A DNA stretch of 64,000 nt from Siphonodentalium dalli (lineage: Eukaryota > Mollusca > Scaphopoda > Gadilida > Siphonodentaliidae). Both the position numbers and the translations under genes were made by a program. Under the pieces are notes generated by a model that did not search any database, was not told the origin of the DNA, and saw nothing but the letters and a program-made list of their open reading frames with translations. Location of the stretch: contig CP136065.1 of assembly GCA_032622095.1 (NCBI GenBank), positions 117,531,195 to 117,595,194 of the forward strand. The letters are read 5' to 3'. Shown here in pieces: positions 1 through 13,118 of the stretch. The number at the start of each line of letters is the position of its first letter. The stretch's first letter is position 1.

Positions 1-1920
1 ATGTCAGTTTGTACATGGATGTTCATATGCCTGTTACAGGCATACAATGAGAATCCGCTTAAATCGATCGAAAATATGGTAGAATTTGCTGTACATGGAA
101 CACGCGTCCTTGATTATTCTTAGCTGGATATTTGGACGTGTGTCTTTCTACTCTCAAAAGGTCACTGCTTCATGTGTTGTCAGAAAGGTGTATGTGGACT
201 ATCGGCTCCGTTCATGTGATGATCAGATTAAGAGACGAGGTGTTTACCGACTACTCGTGGCCGACAATATACACGAAGATTGGTGCGTTATTGAGGTGAT
301 TCATCTCGCTAACTCTCATATTGAAACGAGTAAATTTACATAGGCGTCTAAAGGATACCATATTTGCCGATGCTAAATTGGAGCCCGTAAAGACACTTTC
401 CAATAAATTGCTCGATCGTATTACATCTCTTTCCTATCTCAAACAAGCTGGTAATATCCGTGACAATACATAACTGGAATTGTGACATTTCACGTTCAAC
501 GGCCGACTTTGGAGTCCTATCCGGATATTGGAATGGACGCTGCTAACAATATAAAAGCCTACAATCGTAGGTTTGTTGGAATATATATATATTCATTGAA
601 GCAACGTTACTCCATGCACGTCACTTATCAGGTCTCGGTGCTTCAGTTGTCTATTCTGTCAACTACTTCACGGTAACTCACTGATAGGAATCGGGGTGTA
701 TCGTGCGATGGGGGTTGTGACAGCAGCCACATACCTCCAAAAAAGATATTGAGGTTAAATGTTACCTTTAAAATTATACAAATAAATTTGGCATATAATG
801 ATATGTTCACTATATATGTATATTATTTGCCATAATGGTGCACGAATTGACGTTCCAGTAATTAAGGTTGGTAATATTTGTCCCAAACAATGGGTCGTTC
901 TATCGTGAGATTTCCAAATATACGTTTGGTAATTAAATTCGTTTGACTTCGTTTTCCATAATTAATAATGATAACACACTATCACACATTTGGAGTAATG
1001 TTAAGTTACGTGTTCTATATCTACCAAGTAATGAACAAAAGGAAATAGTATCCGTGGATTGCGCAATTCGAAGAAATCAGTCAATACAGAAATTAAAACG
1101 TACACAAAAAGCTTATTACTCTGTGGAAGGTCCGGCGTCGGGGACTGCTGGTGTGGTAATTTATCGCTAATTCAATGATAAGAAGACGATCCGGTTATTC
1201 CAACTACACAAATAACAATGCTATTGTTAGAGAGTTCGAGACATTGGTTCTCCATTCGACTGGTAACTTAATTCGTCCACAATGCACCCGCGGCGGCTAA
1301 AAGAAAACCACGACTTTCAACACAATCCATACACTCGTCACAATCTTTGTCATCCGTTCTCTTCTGTACAAACACTCGTAGGATTTTGCATTTGTTGCAC
1401 CAATGAGTGTGGAGGATCCGTCATACGCGGCTCTGCATTTTACTCTCTGTGTGAACTTTGTTAGGAATCCGTGGAATCTTTAGTGCTTTGTGTGATGCTA
1501 TGATAAGACATGCAGGGGTAATTCTCTGATCACCGGAAAAGAATATGAATATTTGTTGCCAGCGAATGGCGAGATCCATTATTTACCGCGGGTCTGAAGT
1601 GGAGCTATTACCCGAGAGAGTATTTATGATAACCAGATCTATCATTTGGAGTGCCATTAATAATGCCCCATAATAAGGTACGGAACATTACAATCCCAAT
1701 CCTTATGATCTGGCTCGAGGCATCAACTCCGCTTGCGATCAATAAATCTTCGCTGTCGCTAAGCCCTGACGTCATATATTCCAGACACCACCCACAACTG
1801 CCAACATATGGGGTTTTAAAGAAGCGAATTGCAATTGGGCTATGGTTTAATGGAATTTGGATATCATGATACTCTGCACATCAGGTATCAAAGTAATCGG
1901 AGTCCAACGTGCAATTTGTT
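1..1920 (+). other. Decayed protein-like reading frames, unidentified
   Basis: No intact gene. On the + strand, short stretches in changing frames read like real protein, separated by stops and frame changes, for example FADAKLEPVKTLSNKLLDRI (about 364-423), MDAANNIKAYNRRF (about 534-575), AYYSVEGPASGTAGVVIYR (1111-1167) and FAFVAPMSVEDPSYAALHF (about 1384-1440). I do not recognise the family. It may be an old transposon or other integrated coding sequence, or a host pseudogene. Chance is possible for each piece, less so for all of them in one orientation. Confidence 0.3.
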
Positions 1921-4850
1921 TAATATATTATAAATGCAATGGCAATGCAGGGAAAGCTGATGAAAGGGGAAAAGTAAGGAAATAGATCGAGGAAAGCTGA
2001 TTTTAAAATTATTTAGGCCATAACATCGCGGAAGCGTCACGAAAACTCCCCTAAACTCCGAGTTCAGCTTTCGGAGTTAATCTTGAATGAATTTCGCAGA
2101 CATGGATATGAAATAACATATTGACCCAAACAAATGACGATTTTGTCAGGCAAACTATTGTATTCGATGTCGGATTTCTCGAGCTTCTCAAAACAGAGAC
2201 GCGAGCAATCTATATCTGCGAATGTCTGCCTGTCTGTCTATCTGTCTGCGTTCTATAGAAAATCACGGGGGACCACCTAGATAGCACCAAAGGTGTCTAA
2301 CAAGGGTACCTTTTTACGAGGAAGATAATGGTGCGGGATATAATTTTCTAAAGTGACCATGTTGTCAGGGGTAGAAAAGGGGAGGAGCAGCAAAACTTTT
2401 TGTCGCCGATTCCCACCAAACTTATCCATAATCATCTCCAGGATATGAGGAATATAATGGCAGTGTTTAAAGATGTCTAAAGTGGCGATAGAGGTGATTT
2501 ATTTTATTGTTTTTTTTTAAACAGACCCATAGCTTAACATAGACAACTTAAAATATTGCTCATATAATATTAAACTATAGTATAGTGCACACGTATCCAA
2601 TGTACATAGCAATACACATTATATGTTATGTATATATATGTTGATTTTTGTACTTCTATGCATAATATCCACATTTTTGTCATGTTTATATATGTTCTCA
2701 ATATACTCTCCCATGGAGGAGGAATATATATATATGAAAGAGGAGCCCATGGACAATTTCTTTAAATCATCAGTATTTTCATGGAGATATCATAACAATG
2801 TGTCCTCAAAATAGTATTCTAACCCACTAGATTGATTTATACATAAAACCCAATTGTCGTCTTTTATTTCTACGCGCTTATGTGTTTATGTTGTTCATGT
2901 TTGATCCCAAATAAAAAACAAACAAACAAACGTAAATTCGAACCACGGCGACTGTATACGATTTAAAAATGATAATGTCTGAAGTACGTGCAGTTGTAAA
3001 TACATACTTCTGTATTTGTGTGACGAATTGATCGTGGTAAACAAATTGGCAATCAATCTGACAAGGTGAGCCACTACTTTTAATCCATGTATATAAGAAT
3101 GGCGTTCTGTGATGCCATTTGGATATACAATTTATGAGAATACGTGTAACACTTTGAGCAAGAGTATTCTCTATTCCCACCAAATGTCCACAGCAGAGGG
3201 TTTCACATCACTTTAACCTGGACAACTCCGGATAACACTGCTAGTCTGTATTAAAACTACAGAGACATCACCCATTCACTAAAATATGCATCAGTAGTGT
3301 CCAATATTTGTAAAACCACAACCCTACCTCATAAACTGGTTCACATCGACCTAGTCACATTTTCTCTTCTAGTAAGTGATTATACGATATATTGTGGCAT
3401 ATGAGTTACACAGTTATACCAGTTTGTGTGAAATTAGAGTACGGGGCGAATAGAGTGACCCGGACAGAATAATACAATCGCAGCCCATGAAGGTTACAGT
3501 GAAGTAATTCGATTGGTTGCGCACTCCAACGGATTTTGTACCAAGATGCAGGAGAGAATTAAACAAATTCTGGGCTCTGGCTGGTTAATAGTAGTTTCGA
3601 TATTTAAACATATAAAATACATGCAATCACTCCTCCTGAAATTTCAGACTCCAAACAAAACATTGGCACATTGTAAAGCACGGGTTCATAGATTGAATTT
3701 TTTTGGTGTGAGGTAAAAATTGTCAATATTTTTTTTCATGCAATTCTGACTCTAGATTATAAATCCCAAATTTAAAGGTATATTCCATGCTAGACTATAT
3801 GATTGTTTTCATGCAGAAACTTTGCGCAGATGCCCATCCTGATGATCATGTACTCATTTATCACAATTCGTAGATAGTCAGGGCTGCAGGCCATTATATG
3901 TTAACACTGAGGCCTATGGGAAATAGTTACTTCTCTGTAACCTGAAGTGGCTGTCAAAATGGCCGCATCTCCAACCCATGCCACGACGAAAGCAACATAT
4001 TGTATAACCACCTAGGAGTGAAAATACGTATTGGTAATATTCAAGTCTGTTGCTAAATATCTTTAAAGGTACACAGATCTGGAGGATGTATTTGTCACGC
4101 AAGTCAAACAAGCATTTACTGCTTAGAATACATCCAACTCTCGGGCCCAAAAATAATAATTTTCATGTATATGTGGCCTTGGTGAATATAACCAAATATA
4201 ACTTCCAGTTATAAACACAGTCTCTGCCACAAAGAATGTAGACAATTGTGGTTAAGTTTAGGATTTATCGAAGATAGCCTATGGTACTCCTTTGTGTTCT
4301 GATAAATTGTGTTCATGTTATATGACCATGCATTCTTGTGTTCATGTTATATGGCCATGCATTCTTGTAACAAAAGCGAAATATTTGTGTTTCATCGCAT
4401 GATCGGTGGCAACTATGACTACTATTTTGCGACACAGACAAAAGAATTTACACATTTTACCCAGTAATATATTAATGTTTCTCACACTGTTCTATGGAAG
4501 TGAAGTTGGAAAGATTAGATAGTGTGTATGTATCAAAATAAATAATGATCGGTCACATATCGGGAGACTGCTCTGAGAATATTTATTTCTGCTTCTAGAA
4601 AAGGTCACATAATCAATACATCCCTATTAAATTCCATTTAACTGTTTAATTACACATTATATATATTTCAATGTATTACGAAATTGGCACTAATTGGTAT
4701 ACATATGACTGCAATCATTTATGGCCTGTTGGAATTGAATCATTGTTTCGAAGAATCACGTTATCTCAAATTGCTCAACTCGGATTCTAGGGGACTTTTG
4801 CCATGTTGTTCATTAACATGTTCTTAACAATCCCTGAAAAAACATCAGCT
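1921..4850. other. No recognisable gene
   Basis: AT-rich sequence without a convincing coding region. A short protein-like run lies near 3460-3590 on the + strand (EGYSEVIRLVAHSNGFC), in the same style as the decayed frames to the left. A short direct duplication sits at about 4310-4367, where the block containing ttcatgttatatg and ccatgcattcttg occurs twice. Confidence 0.4.
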
Positions 4851-4859
4851 TTACCCCAG

Positions 4860-5700
4860 TTTGTTATCTAGTGAACCCTAATGTGCCTGGAATAGAAACT
4901 AAGCTGCTCAATGTGAATTCTTTCAATACCTGAGGACATGATAATCTCCAATCCGAATTTTGTTATAAGAACAACGCGGAGATAAGCCATCGTCGCTCTA
5001 TTATTCAATGGATCACGCTCAGACGGAAAGGGTCTGGCAGATTTGAAGAAATCTAGAGTTACTAATATTTTCAAGGGAAGTTCAAAATCGGATCTTAGTA
5101 ATTACATGTTCGTTTAACGTGCTTGTTTTGAAAACAACTCCTTGACTCATTCATAATCCATCCAGTCATATATGGAAGAAATGGAACAAGATAATCTAAT
5201 AACGTCTTGACAGCACGGATTCATGAGTGCACGTCAGTTCGCGTATTACTTAGTTTCTGGGGTACCCTTCACACGTGAACTTTGGATAATAATGAAGCAG
5301 TGGATATGGTGTCAGTTCAACATACTAGAAACGATTTGAGATGGATTTGTTATTTCCTTAATGACAGCGAGCAGCGGGATCGGATTAATTCCTCATATTC
5401 ACATATTCAGAAACGTCTCCGTTACAAGCGGATTAGCACAGGAAAGAATGCTCGGACCACGTTATTTGTCATGTTTTTAAGTGCAGTCTGTCTCACACAG
5501 ACTGGTAATTGAGGACAGGGGTTTGGTAATGTTAATGTGTGATCGTAATGCTTCAAACATGTGTAAGGCATTCGAATTTTCTGGCTACGAATCAACGAAA
5601 GGCGACGTCTCTACAAGTGAAGACGCGTACTTGTTATTCTCATGGGAGTGAATCCGATTAACTCTTTTAAGCAATTCCAGTACGTGGTTCGTGTTACCCT
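4860..5700 (+). pseudogene. Decayed non-LTR retrotransposon reverse transcriptase fragment
   Basis: Pieces of an RT domain appear in order but in different frames. YMEEMEQDNLIT then a stop and QHGFMSARQFAYYLV (about 5170-5260) match the N-terminal 'HQHGF..gRS...QLL' block of LINE RTs. LDNNEAVDMV (about 5281-5310) matches the 'W...LD...VD.vylDF' block. DLRWICYFLNDSEQRDRIN (about 5334-5390) matches 'LLRWI..FL.dR.QrV.iN'. LGPRYLSCF and the overlapping TLFVMF lie where 'SGVPQGSVLGP.LF..FIND' is expected. The YADD block is not clear. It is a heavily mutated CR1/jockey-type relic with several frameshifts and cannot be functional. The limits are approximate. Confidence 0.6.
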
Positions 5701-8200
5701 CACACTTGTTCAATGTTCAATGTTCAGCTTGTTGTGAAAGATGGAGTAAAAACAGATTCGTCCCAACTCACCTGTGTCATCACGAAGGCGTCAAATGTCG
5801 TTTCTCATATATACGCAAATCGTTAGTGTCATCGGAACTCCTAGAAAATGAGAAACGATTGCCAATGCCAGTCGATATAACTCACAACTCACAATGATCA
5901 GACCTGTTTTGCGTATTCATGAGAAGATCAACGACCTCAAATAAACACAGCTGTCAACATATTAAGTTACTGCAGAGGTGTGACATTCTTCAGTGATTCG
6001 CTGGCCATTCCGATAACCAAAGGTCTGAAACATGAGTTAGAAAAGATGATGAAACCTGCATGTACTGTGGACAAATCATATCCAAGTTGAAGGACTCTGT
6101 TCAACTTCGTCTTAGTCAATTGGAGTTACCATCAACACCAGTTGTCAGCTGTTCTTGGCACATTCGAGCTACAGTCGTGTCATGAGTCTGAAGCCAGCAA
6201 ATTGAAGGTATCTCCATCTTCTTCAACTATCGAAGAGCAACCAACTAAGAAACTGAAAACAGACTACCTCTCAGTTTCGCGGAGTATATAGAGTTCAGCT
6301 GCCGAGTGCAACAACGAGGAACTCACCCAATACATCAACGAACCATGCCGACCAATGCAATAAAATCAGCTTGTCTTTTGTAAATAACACATCGACATCT
6401 ATCCAATACTCAGCACCTTGCAGCTGTTAACTTATTCATTTCTGCTTCTTCGGTGCCAGTTGGGCGACTTTTCCGTGCAACAGGAACAATTTTCAGACAC
6501 AACAGATGCCGTATCAATGACGAGACCCGTGAGAAGCTAATTGTGGTCAAATGCAACAGCTAGATATTAGTCCGCACAAGTCCACAACTCTTAGTTCATA
6601 GCCAGTAATCCACATATATTAATTATCGTTTGGAACAAAACGTACATAATTCTTATAATAATTCAACGAACCTTCGCTATAGAGACTCATTAAACCGAAC
6701 GTGATGTCAATATATATCGACGATATCATGATTGAGACATGTAAATTGTTGAACAATGTCGACCTAGAATTCTTTTTATCAGATAGCGTTTTATACATCA
6801 ACAGTGGGTAACGGCAAAATTCTCCATATGCCAGGATTTCAAAGAATTATCGTGGATTTGAACACGCTACCTGTTGTTGTAGTGGATGAATAACACATAA
6901 CGGAATTCAAAGCATTATTGGATTCACACGAGTCATACGCTAAGATATACATAGATTGAACTGTTGTGAAAATGTATATTAGCTTAGGCTAACTATCACG
7001 GTATACTTATTCCAGCGGAACTATGAGTCGAATGACTTGTTTCGGTATACATGCATGCAGATGATGATGTTGAAGATGATGATCTTTTGTATCCAAATGA
7101 AAACGGACGCACCCCCTGACACTCATTTCATCGATTGGTAAACTATATATTATGAAAGAACGAGAAATTTCTATAGAGTCAGCCCATTTCAACATTATTG
7201 TTTCAGAATACGATTGCTGCAACAGCGAATTATAAAATGAGAGGGGGTATGATTGACTGATTGGTTGATTGAGAGTTTGATGTCGTTTCAGCCGGCAGGT
7301 CATATCACGGCAGGAGAAGGGATAACACCAGCGGGGAAGTTTGTCATTTACTTCCCTTCATGCATATGTGGTTTTTAAGTATACATACAGTGGATTAATA
7401 TATGCCGGTGATATTAGCCCGCTTTGTGGTCTTTCGTTGTTTCAGTATAATGTTTGAAAAGATGTCTATACTACAGCGGGCAGTTACAGTTTCTTTTCTG
7501 TTGACAGATCGAAGAACGTCATTGTCTCTTGTATCCAAATTAAGTTATTAAGTCGGTAAAGGTGATACCCACTCTCATTGTATATGTTGTTATCAGAGAG
7601 TTGTACGGCGTATAATGTATATTTAATAATGCACTAGCGAATGTCTCGCATTTCAAATAGGCGATTTCAAAATTGAAATTATATATTTTTGTGTCTCAAC
7701 GCCATCGCGCTCCAGTTCTTCGTGCTGGTTTATTCAATTTACCTTGGGCATTGACTCCCGTCATGTGGTTATCAATTTGCATGTTATACTCCGCCAAGAA
7801 TACTGGCATCACTAATGTGCGCTTAACTGAATTGTCCGCATTATCGTCATCGCATGTGTTCACAAAGAACTCAACACAATACTTGTCACGTCTCCCCATA
7901 TCCGATGCCAGCAACATTGAACATCCAATGATATCATTATGCTATTAGCACATTGGATGTGTAAGAACATCGGATGCTACATATATATCCCGATAGTTCA
8001 CCTCACCAGAAATGGCGCCTTCTGATCGACCAAGACCTGTATCCTATATGGTTCAGTGTTGTGCTAAATTTAGCACACCATTATACCAAACTCGCATGAA
8101 AAAATCATTGAAGAGAGGCATACATCTCGAGAACATATATAACGAAGAGCAGCCATGCCTTTACGCGGAAGAACATTGCGTAGGATCGTGTAAAGAATCA
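5700..8200. other. Decayed protein-like frames, unidentified
   Basis: Short coding-like segments without an intact gene. Plus-strand examples are MSIYIDDIMIETCKLLNNVD (from 6704), GKILHMPGFQRIIVDLNTL (about 6813-6870) and ADDDVEDDDLLYPNENGRTP (about 7059-7118). On the minus strand at 7696-7917 there is an open 73-codon frame containing RRDKYCVEFFVNTCDDDNAD and VFLAEYNMQIDNHMTGVNA. That frame has a loose likeness to the C-terminal 'P..v.dYN..MgGVD' block of piggyBac transposases, too weak to assert. Confidence 0.3.
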
Positions 8201-8204
8201 TGAA

Positions 8205-8660
8205 CATATTAGGCCTATGGGTACATGCATACACTGGCAAGTTTTCCCGGTATGGTTTGCAGACATTTCGTCGTAGAGAACGATATGGTGCCAGAATATG
8301 AACGGAAACAAGCATATATACAATGCATCTATACCACAGCTAACTATACGTGCGAAGTAAAATCTCTGTAGTTCCACCAGTAGCGATGATACCGGAATAT
8401 GACTGTAAATAGCATGCACTTATCTAGCAAGAATAGAATCAATCATACAGGTGTTTGAAGGCAAATGCCAGTATCACCGTTATAAGTTGAACTATATACA
8501 TGTTACTTGTCATGTCGTTCGCTTTGGTAAAGATCCATGTTACAATCATGCACGTTTCCGTTCATATTATGGCACCATTTGGTTTGCTGTGACGATATGC
8601 CTGCAAACGTATACCGCGCAAACTTGCCAGGGTATGAATGTACCTTATAACGCATAGTAA
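8205..8660. repeat. Imperfect inverted repeat, about 200-bp arms
   Basis: The reverse complement of about 8205-8410 aligns with about 8440-8655. The shared cores are gtttccgttcatatt.tggcaccat and a block ending in aaacttgccag followed by gtatg.atgtacc. The arms are diverged, the centre lies near 8425, and no clear target duplication was seen. It looks like an old foldback or MITE-type element or an inverted duplication. Confidence 0.55.
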
Positions 8661-10118
8661 CGACGCGGATGGTTGATTAATATTGTAGATCGTTTTGAAT
8701 GCGTGGAGACTTCAATACGCTTATAAGTGAAAACATATACATCTACCTTTAATATAGTTCAGAAATTTATAACTATGACTAACTATGACAGAATGTTTTT
8801 CCAACTAAATTTATGAAGCAGCAGCCATGAATGGTATGACAAGCGACATCGAAGTACTTAGTGCATTAATTACATATATTGCTCTCATTTTTCTCATTCA
8901 ATCCAAATTTACACATAGCATAATAAATTAAAGTATAAATTCCCTGCCTCTAAGAAGCACAACTGAGTCAAATTGAGATATGGTCACTCGTGGAGATGGC
9001 AAATATAAGCCTTACAGGCTTACAGCCGAATCCATTCCTCATTCTACACAAAGAACACAAATGCATATGCTATTGAATTATACATGATGTGGTTTGAATG
9101 GAATAAAATATTATTAAACCAATACGCTTATATATATACTTTTATAGACATCGGCCTTTCATAACCAAGGCCTATCATTTAACAATGTATAATATTGAAT
9201 GTTATACAATGTGTGTCGCTGCAATTAAGCCGACAATTAAACATGCATATTTCATACCTAGGTTCCGCTTGATATAGGCCCATCTATGAGGCAAAACATG
9301 GCTAGAAAGAAGTGTTCATGCATGGGTCCGATAGACCAAATACCCCCCCCCCCCCCCCCCGACAACCGGAGCGGGTTAAAATGGAGGACCCGGTTATATA
9401 TAGCAGATGAGCCAAACTATGCGTGTTTTCACATTATAGTCTTGGTAAATAAATAAAAATGGAAAAGAAATACCCAGCCACCCAACAAATATTTTTCATC
9501 TGTACATTGACCGTCAATTTTGATATTTCCAGTGGCGCCGATCATATCCAAATGATATTATTTTGAAACACAGTAATCGCCAAATTTTACACATTTTGAC
9601 ACCAAGAACTTTATACTAGAGCATGACTGACGTATTTCTCGGTAGACCCTTTCCTCTTATTTGGATTTCATGGCACCAAAAATCGTCGATCGTTACTTTC
9701 TCACTCTGGGAGCGGGTTATAGTTTTGGTGTTTTTCTAACACTATAGTCTCAACGTAACACACATTTGGCTTCATGTACAATAAAATAAAATGGGCCTGA
9801 GCACATAGCCCCAAGGAACAACATACTTCAACGTAACGACATCTGACAAAGAATCACTAACTCCAATTTCCGACAACCGACCGAAAAACGCACGCAAGCT
9901 ATCATCTTTGACATATAGGGGAGATTCGTTTCTGTACCATGTCCTGCTCGGTATGCAGACTTAAATACTACCAGTTTATAAATAAATACATCAATTTTTC
10001 AATATCACATATCCATTCTTCTTTTCATCGTGTTGGTCCATTGCTGATTATGCGGTAAGAATGGCTACTTCACAACTTCCAATATGTGATAATGGATACC
10101 ACATATATAATGGATAAT
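8661..10118. other. Non-coding stretch with an 18-base poly-C tract
   Basis: Nothing gene-like is visible. A run of 18 C lies at 9343-9360, followed by a GC-richer segment. The rest is AT-rich sequence. Confidence 0.5.
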
Positions 10119-10200
10119 GGAAGTCACACGGATGTTTCTCGTAGCTTGGCGCTGTTTTATAACACAGCGCCAAGCTACGAGAAACATCCATGTGACTTCC
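10119..10200. repeat. Near-perfect 82-bp hairpin
   Basis: Two 37-base arms (10119-10155 and 10164-10200) are reverse complements with one mismatch, separated by an 8-base loop (tttataac). Each arm starts ggaagtcaca (c/t) ggatg and ends at cgctgt next to the loop. Such clean symmetry points to a young palindrome or miniature foldback element. No target duplication was recognised. Confidence 0.85.
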
Positions 10201-10384
10201 GACAGTGGTTGCGAACAGCGCAGAATCAGCAATGAATAGGGGTTTCAATGTTGTCGTGGGCTTTGACCGCGTGAAAAATTCAGCAAACTGTATGAACCCG
10301 CGGTCCAAACTCATGACTAGGTTGAATCCACCGTGTATACCTTATACAATGTAGTTATATACGTACATATAATACGACTCCTCA

Positions 10385-11250
10385 ATCTTCTTAATCTCTC
10401 AAGAAATCAGTGGAGTGATTAATATCTCAAGCAATCCGTCGAGTGGTTTATCTCTCAAGGAATCCGCGGAGTGGTTAACCTCTCAAGGAATCAGTGGAGT
10501 GGTTAATATCTCAAGGAAAGGAATCAGTGGAGTGGTTAACCTCTTAATGAATCCGTGGAGTGGTTAATCTCTCAAGGAATCCGTGGAGTGGTTAATATTT
10601 CAAGGAATCCGTGGAGTGGTTAACCTCTTAAGGAATCAGTGGAGTGGTTAATATTTCAAGGAATCAGTGGAGTGGTTAATCTCTCAAGGAATCAGTGGAG
10701 TGGTTAATCTCTCAAGGAATTAGTGGAGTGGTTAATATCTCAAGGAATCAGTGGAGTAGTTAATATATCAAGGAATCCGTGGAGTGGTTAATCTCTCAAG
10801 GAATCCGTGGAGTAGTTAATATATCAAGGAATCAGTGGAGTAGTTAATCTCTCAAGGAATCCGTGGAGTGGTTAATCTCTCAAGGAATAAGTGGAGTGGT
10901 TAATCAATCAAGGAATCAGTGGAGTGGTTAATATCTCAAGGAATCCGTGGAGTGGCTAATCAATCAAGGAATCAGTGGAGTGGTTAATATCTCAAGGAAT
11001 CAGTGGAGTGGTTAATCAATTAAGGAATAAGTGGAGTGGTTAATCTATCAAGGAATCAGTGGAGTGGTTAATATCTCAAGGAATTAGTGGAGTGGTTAAT
11101 CTCTCAATGAATCCGTGGAGTGGTTAATCTCTCAAGGAACCGTGGAGTGGTTAATCTCTCAAGGAATCCGTGGATTGGCTAATCTCTCAAGGAATCCGTG
11201 GAGTGGTTAACCGCTCAAGGAATCAGTGGAGTGGTTAATCTCTCAAGGAA
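10385..11250. repeat. 28-bp minisatellite, about 30 copies
   Basis: Tandem array of a 28-base unit close to ctcaaggaatcagtgg followed by agtggttaatct. Variants alternate between aatcagtgg and aatccgtgg, and between atctctc, atatctc and atcaatc. Unit boundaries stay in register, with a few small insertions (for example around 10516). There are no unique spacers, so it is not a CRISPR array. The right end runs into the TTAA target of the element at 11267. Confidence 0.9.
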
Positions 11251-11266
11251 TCGATACATTTCTTAA

Positions 11267-12219
11267 GGACTTTACTAACCCAATTTTCCCCAAATTTAAT
11301 GGAGTCCAAAATAAAGGTTTATGTTCATTTTTAGTAGTAATCACAGTAACCAAACACATGAATGCAACATTTTAAGAGTATTATTCATGGTAGATTATGT
11401 TAGAAATTCAAAATGTGAAATTTGTATAAGTTTTTAAAATCTATTTTTTCGAACCCAAATTCAACAAACACAAAGATCATATCTAACAAAAAAATATGGC
11501 AATGTGTACAGAAAACTGTGAAGAATGATGAACAATACAGATATACTCACATTTCTTCAGTTTTATTAAGAGTTTTGGCTTGGAAGCAATTGTTTACCAA
11601 TGGTAGATTTCATTGCTCAGAAAAGCTATTTGGGAACTGAATTTGATGGGTCAAGATAATGTTCACTCAAGCCAGCTGGGATTATGACCAGCCAGTGCTG
11701 AACCATGAGCATACTATATCCTGATTCAGGCTGATTGGTGACCTAGTTTCTGGGCTATGGGGTACCCCAGACTGGGGATTACACAGTTCTTTTGTCAAGA
11801 GATTCACAACACACCACTGTCCTCAGATATTAACAATTAACTGCCACCTCACTACAAGCGATGTCAGGAAAGTAACTCAATTATTTGTAAACAATTGGTT
11901 CTTAGTAATTTTATCAAAGAATGCTTGATAAATATGAATATTATTTTGTTGTTCATCATTCTTTACAGTGTTCAGTACACATTGCCATATTTTTTTCTTT
12001 GATATGGACTTTGTGTTTATATATTGATTTTGGGTTCGAAAAATAGATTTTAAAAACCTCTATAAATTTCACATTTATTATTTCTAACATATTCCACCAT
12101 AAATAATTCTCTTAAAATGTTGCATTCATGTGTTTGGTTACTGTGATTACTAACAAAAGTGGACATAAACCTTTATTTTGACTCCATCAAATTTGGGGGA
12201 AATTGAGTTAGCAAAGTCC
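11267..12219. mobile_element. TTAA-flanked foldback DNA element, copy 1
   Basis: A 953-bp element flanked by TTAA at 11263-11266 and 12220-12223. It begins GGACTTTACTAACCCAATTT and ends with the near reverse complement (aattgagttagcaaagtcc). The two ends stay complementary for about 275 bp: 11267-11540 pairs with about 11945-12219, including a shared block around ttcgaacccaaa / tttgggttcgaa. The 400-bp centre has no significant ORF. It is a non-autonomous TTAA-targeting element, in the class used by piggyBac and Kolobok/T2; the family is not assigned. Confidence 0.8.
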
Positions 12220-12223
12220 TTAA

Positions 12224-13114
12224 GGACTTTGTTATCCCAATTTCCCCCAAATTTGATGTGTCCAAAATAAAGGTTTTGTTTACTTTTATTAGTAATCACA
12301 GCAAACAAACCCATAGATGCAACATTTTAAGTGTATAGCTCATGGTAGATTATGTTAGAAACACAAAATGTGAAATTTATAGAAGTTTTTAAAATCTATT
12401 TTTTCGAACCCAAATTCAACAAACACAAAATCCATATCTAAGAAAAAAATAGGGTATGTGTACTGAACACTGTGAAGAATGATGAACAATAAAAATATAC
12501 TCACATTTCTTGAGTGTTCTTTTGATTTTTGGCTTGCAAGCAGTTGTTTACAAATGGTAGATTTCATTGCTCAGTAATGATGTCTGGAAGTTGAATTTGA
12601 TGGGTCAAGTTAATGTTCACTCAAGCCAGCTGGGATTATGACATGCAGGTGCTATATTATCTCCTGATTGGTGACCTAGTTTCTGGGCTACAGGGTATAC
12701 CCAGATTGAGGATTACACAATTCTTTATCAAGAGATTCACAACACACCACTGTCCACATATATTAACACTTAACTGTCACTTCCCAACTAGCAAGGTTAG
12801 GCAAGTTATTATCAAAGAACGCTTGTTAAATATGAATATTATTTTATTGTTCATCATTCTTCACAGTGTTCAGTACCCATTGCCATACTTTTTTCTTAGA
12901 TATGGACTTTTTGTTTGTTGAATTTGGGTTCGAAAATATATATTTTATAAACCTCTATAAATTTCACATTTAGTATTTCTAACATAATCTACCATGAGCT
13001 ATACACTTAAAATGTTGCGTCAATGGATTTGGTTGCTGTGATTACAAATAAAACTGAACATAATTATTTATTTTGACTCCATCAACTTTGGGGAATATTG
13101 GGTTAGCAAAGTCC
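12224..13114. mobile_element. TTAA-flanked foldback DNA element, copy 2
   Basis: An 891-bp relative of the element immediately to the left, in the same orientation, sharing the TTAA at 12220-12223 and followed by TTAA at 13115-13118. It starts GGACTTTGTTATCCC and ends gggttagcaaagtcc. The arms again contain the ttcgaaccc motif and run for roughly 300 bp. Differences from copy 1 are spread over the length, so the pair is not a very recent tandem duplication. No transposase ORF. Confidence 0.8.
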
Positions 13115-13118
13115 TTAA

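Noticed and set aside
10385-11250. Regular direct repeats resembling a CRISPR array
   Set aside because: The 28-bp units are contiguous with no unique spacers, and the genome is eukaryotic.
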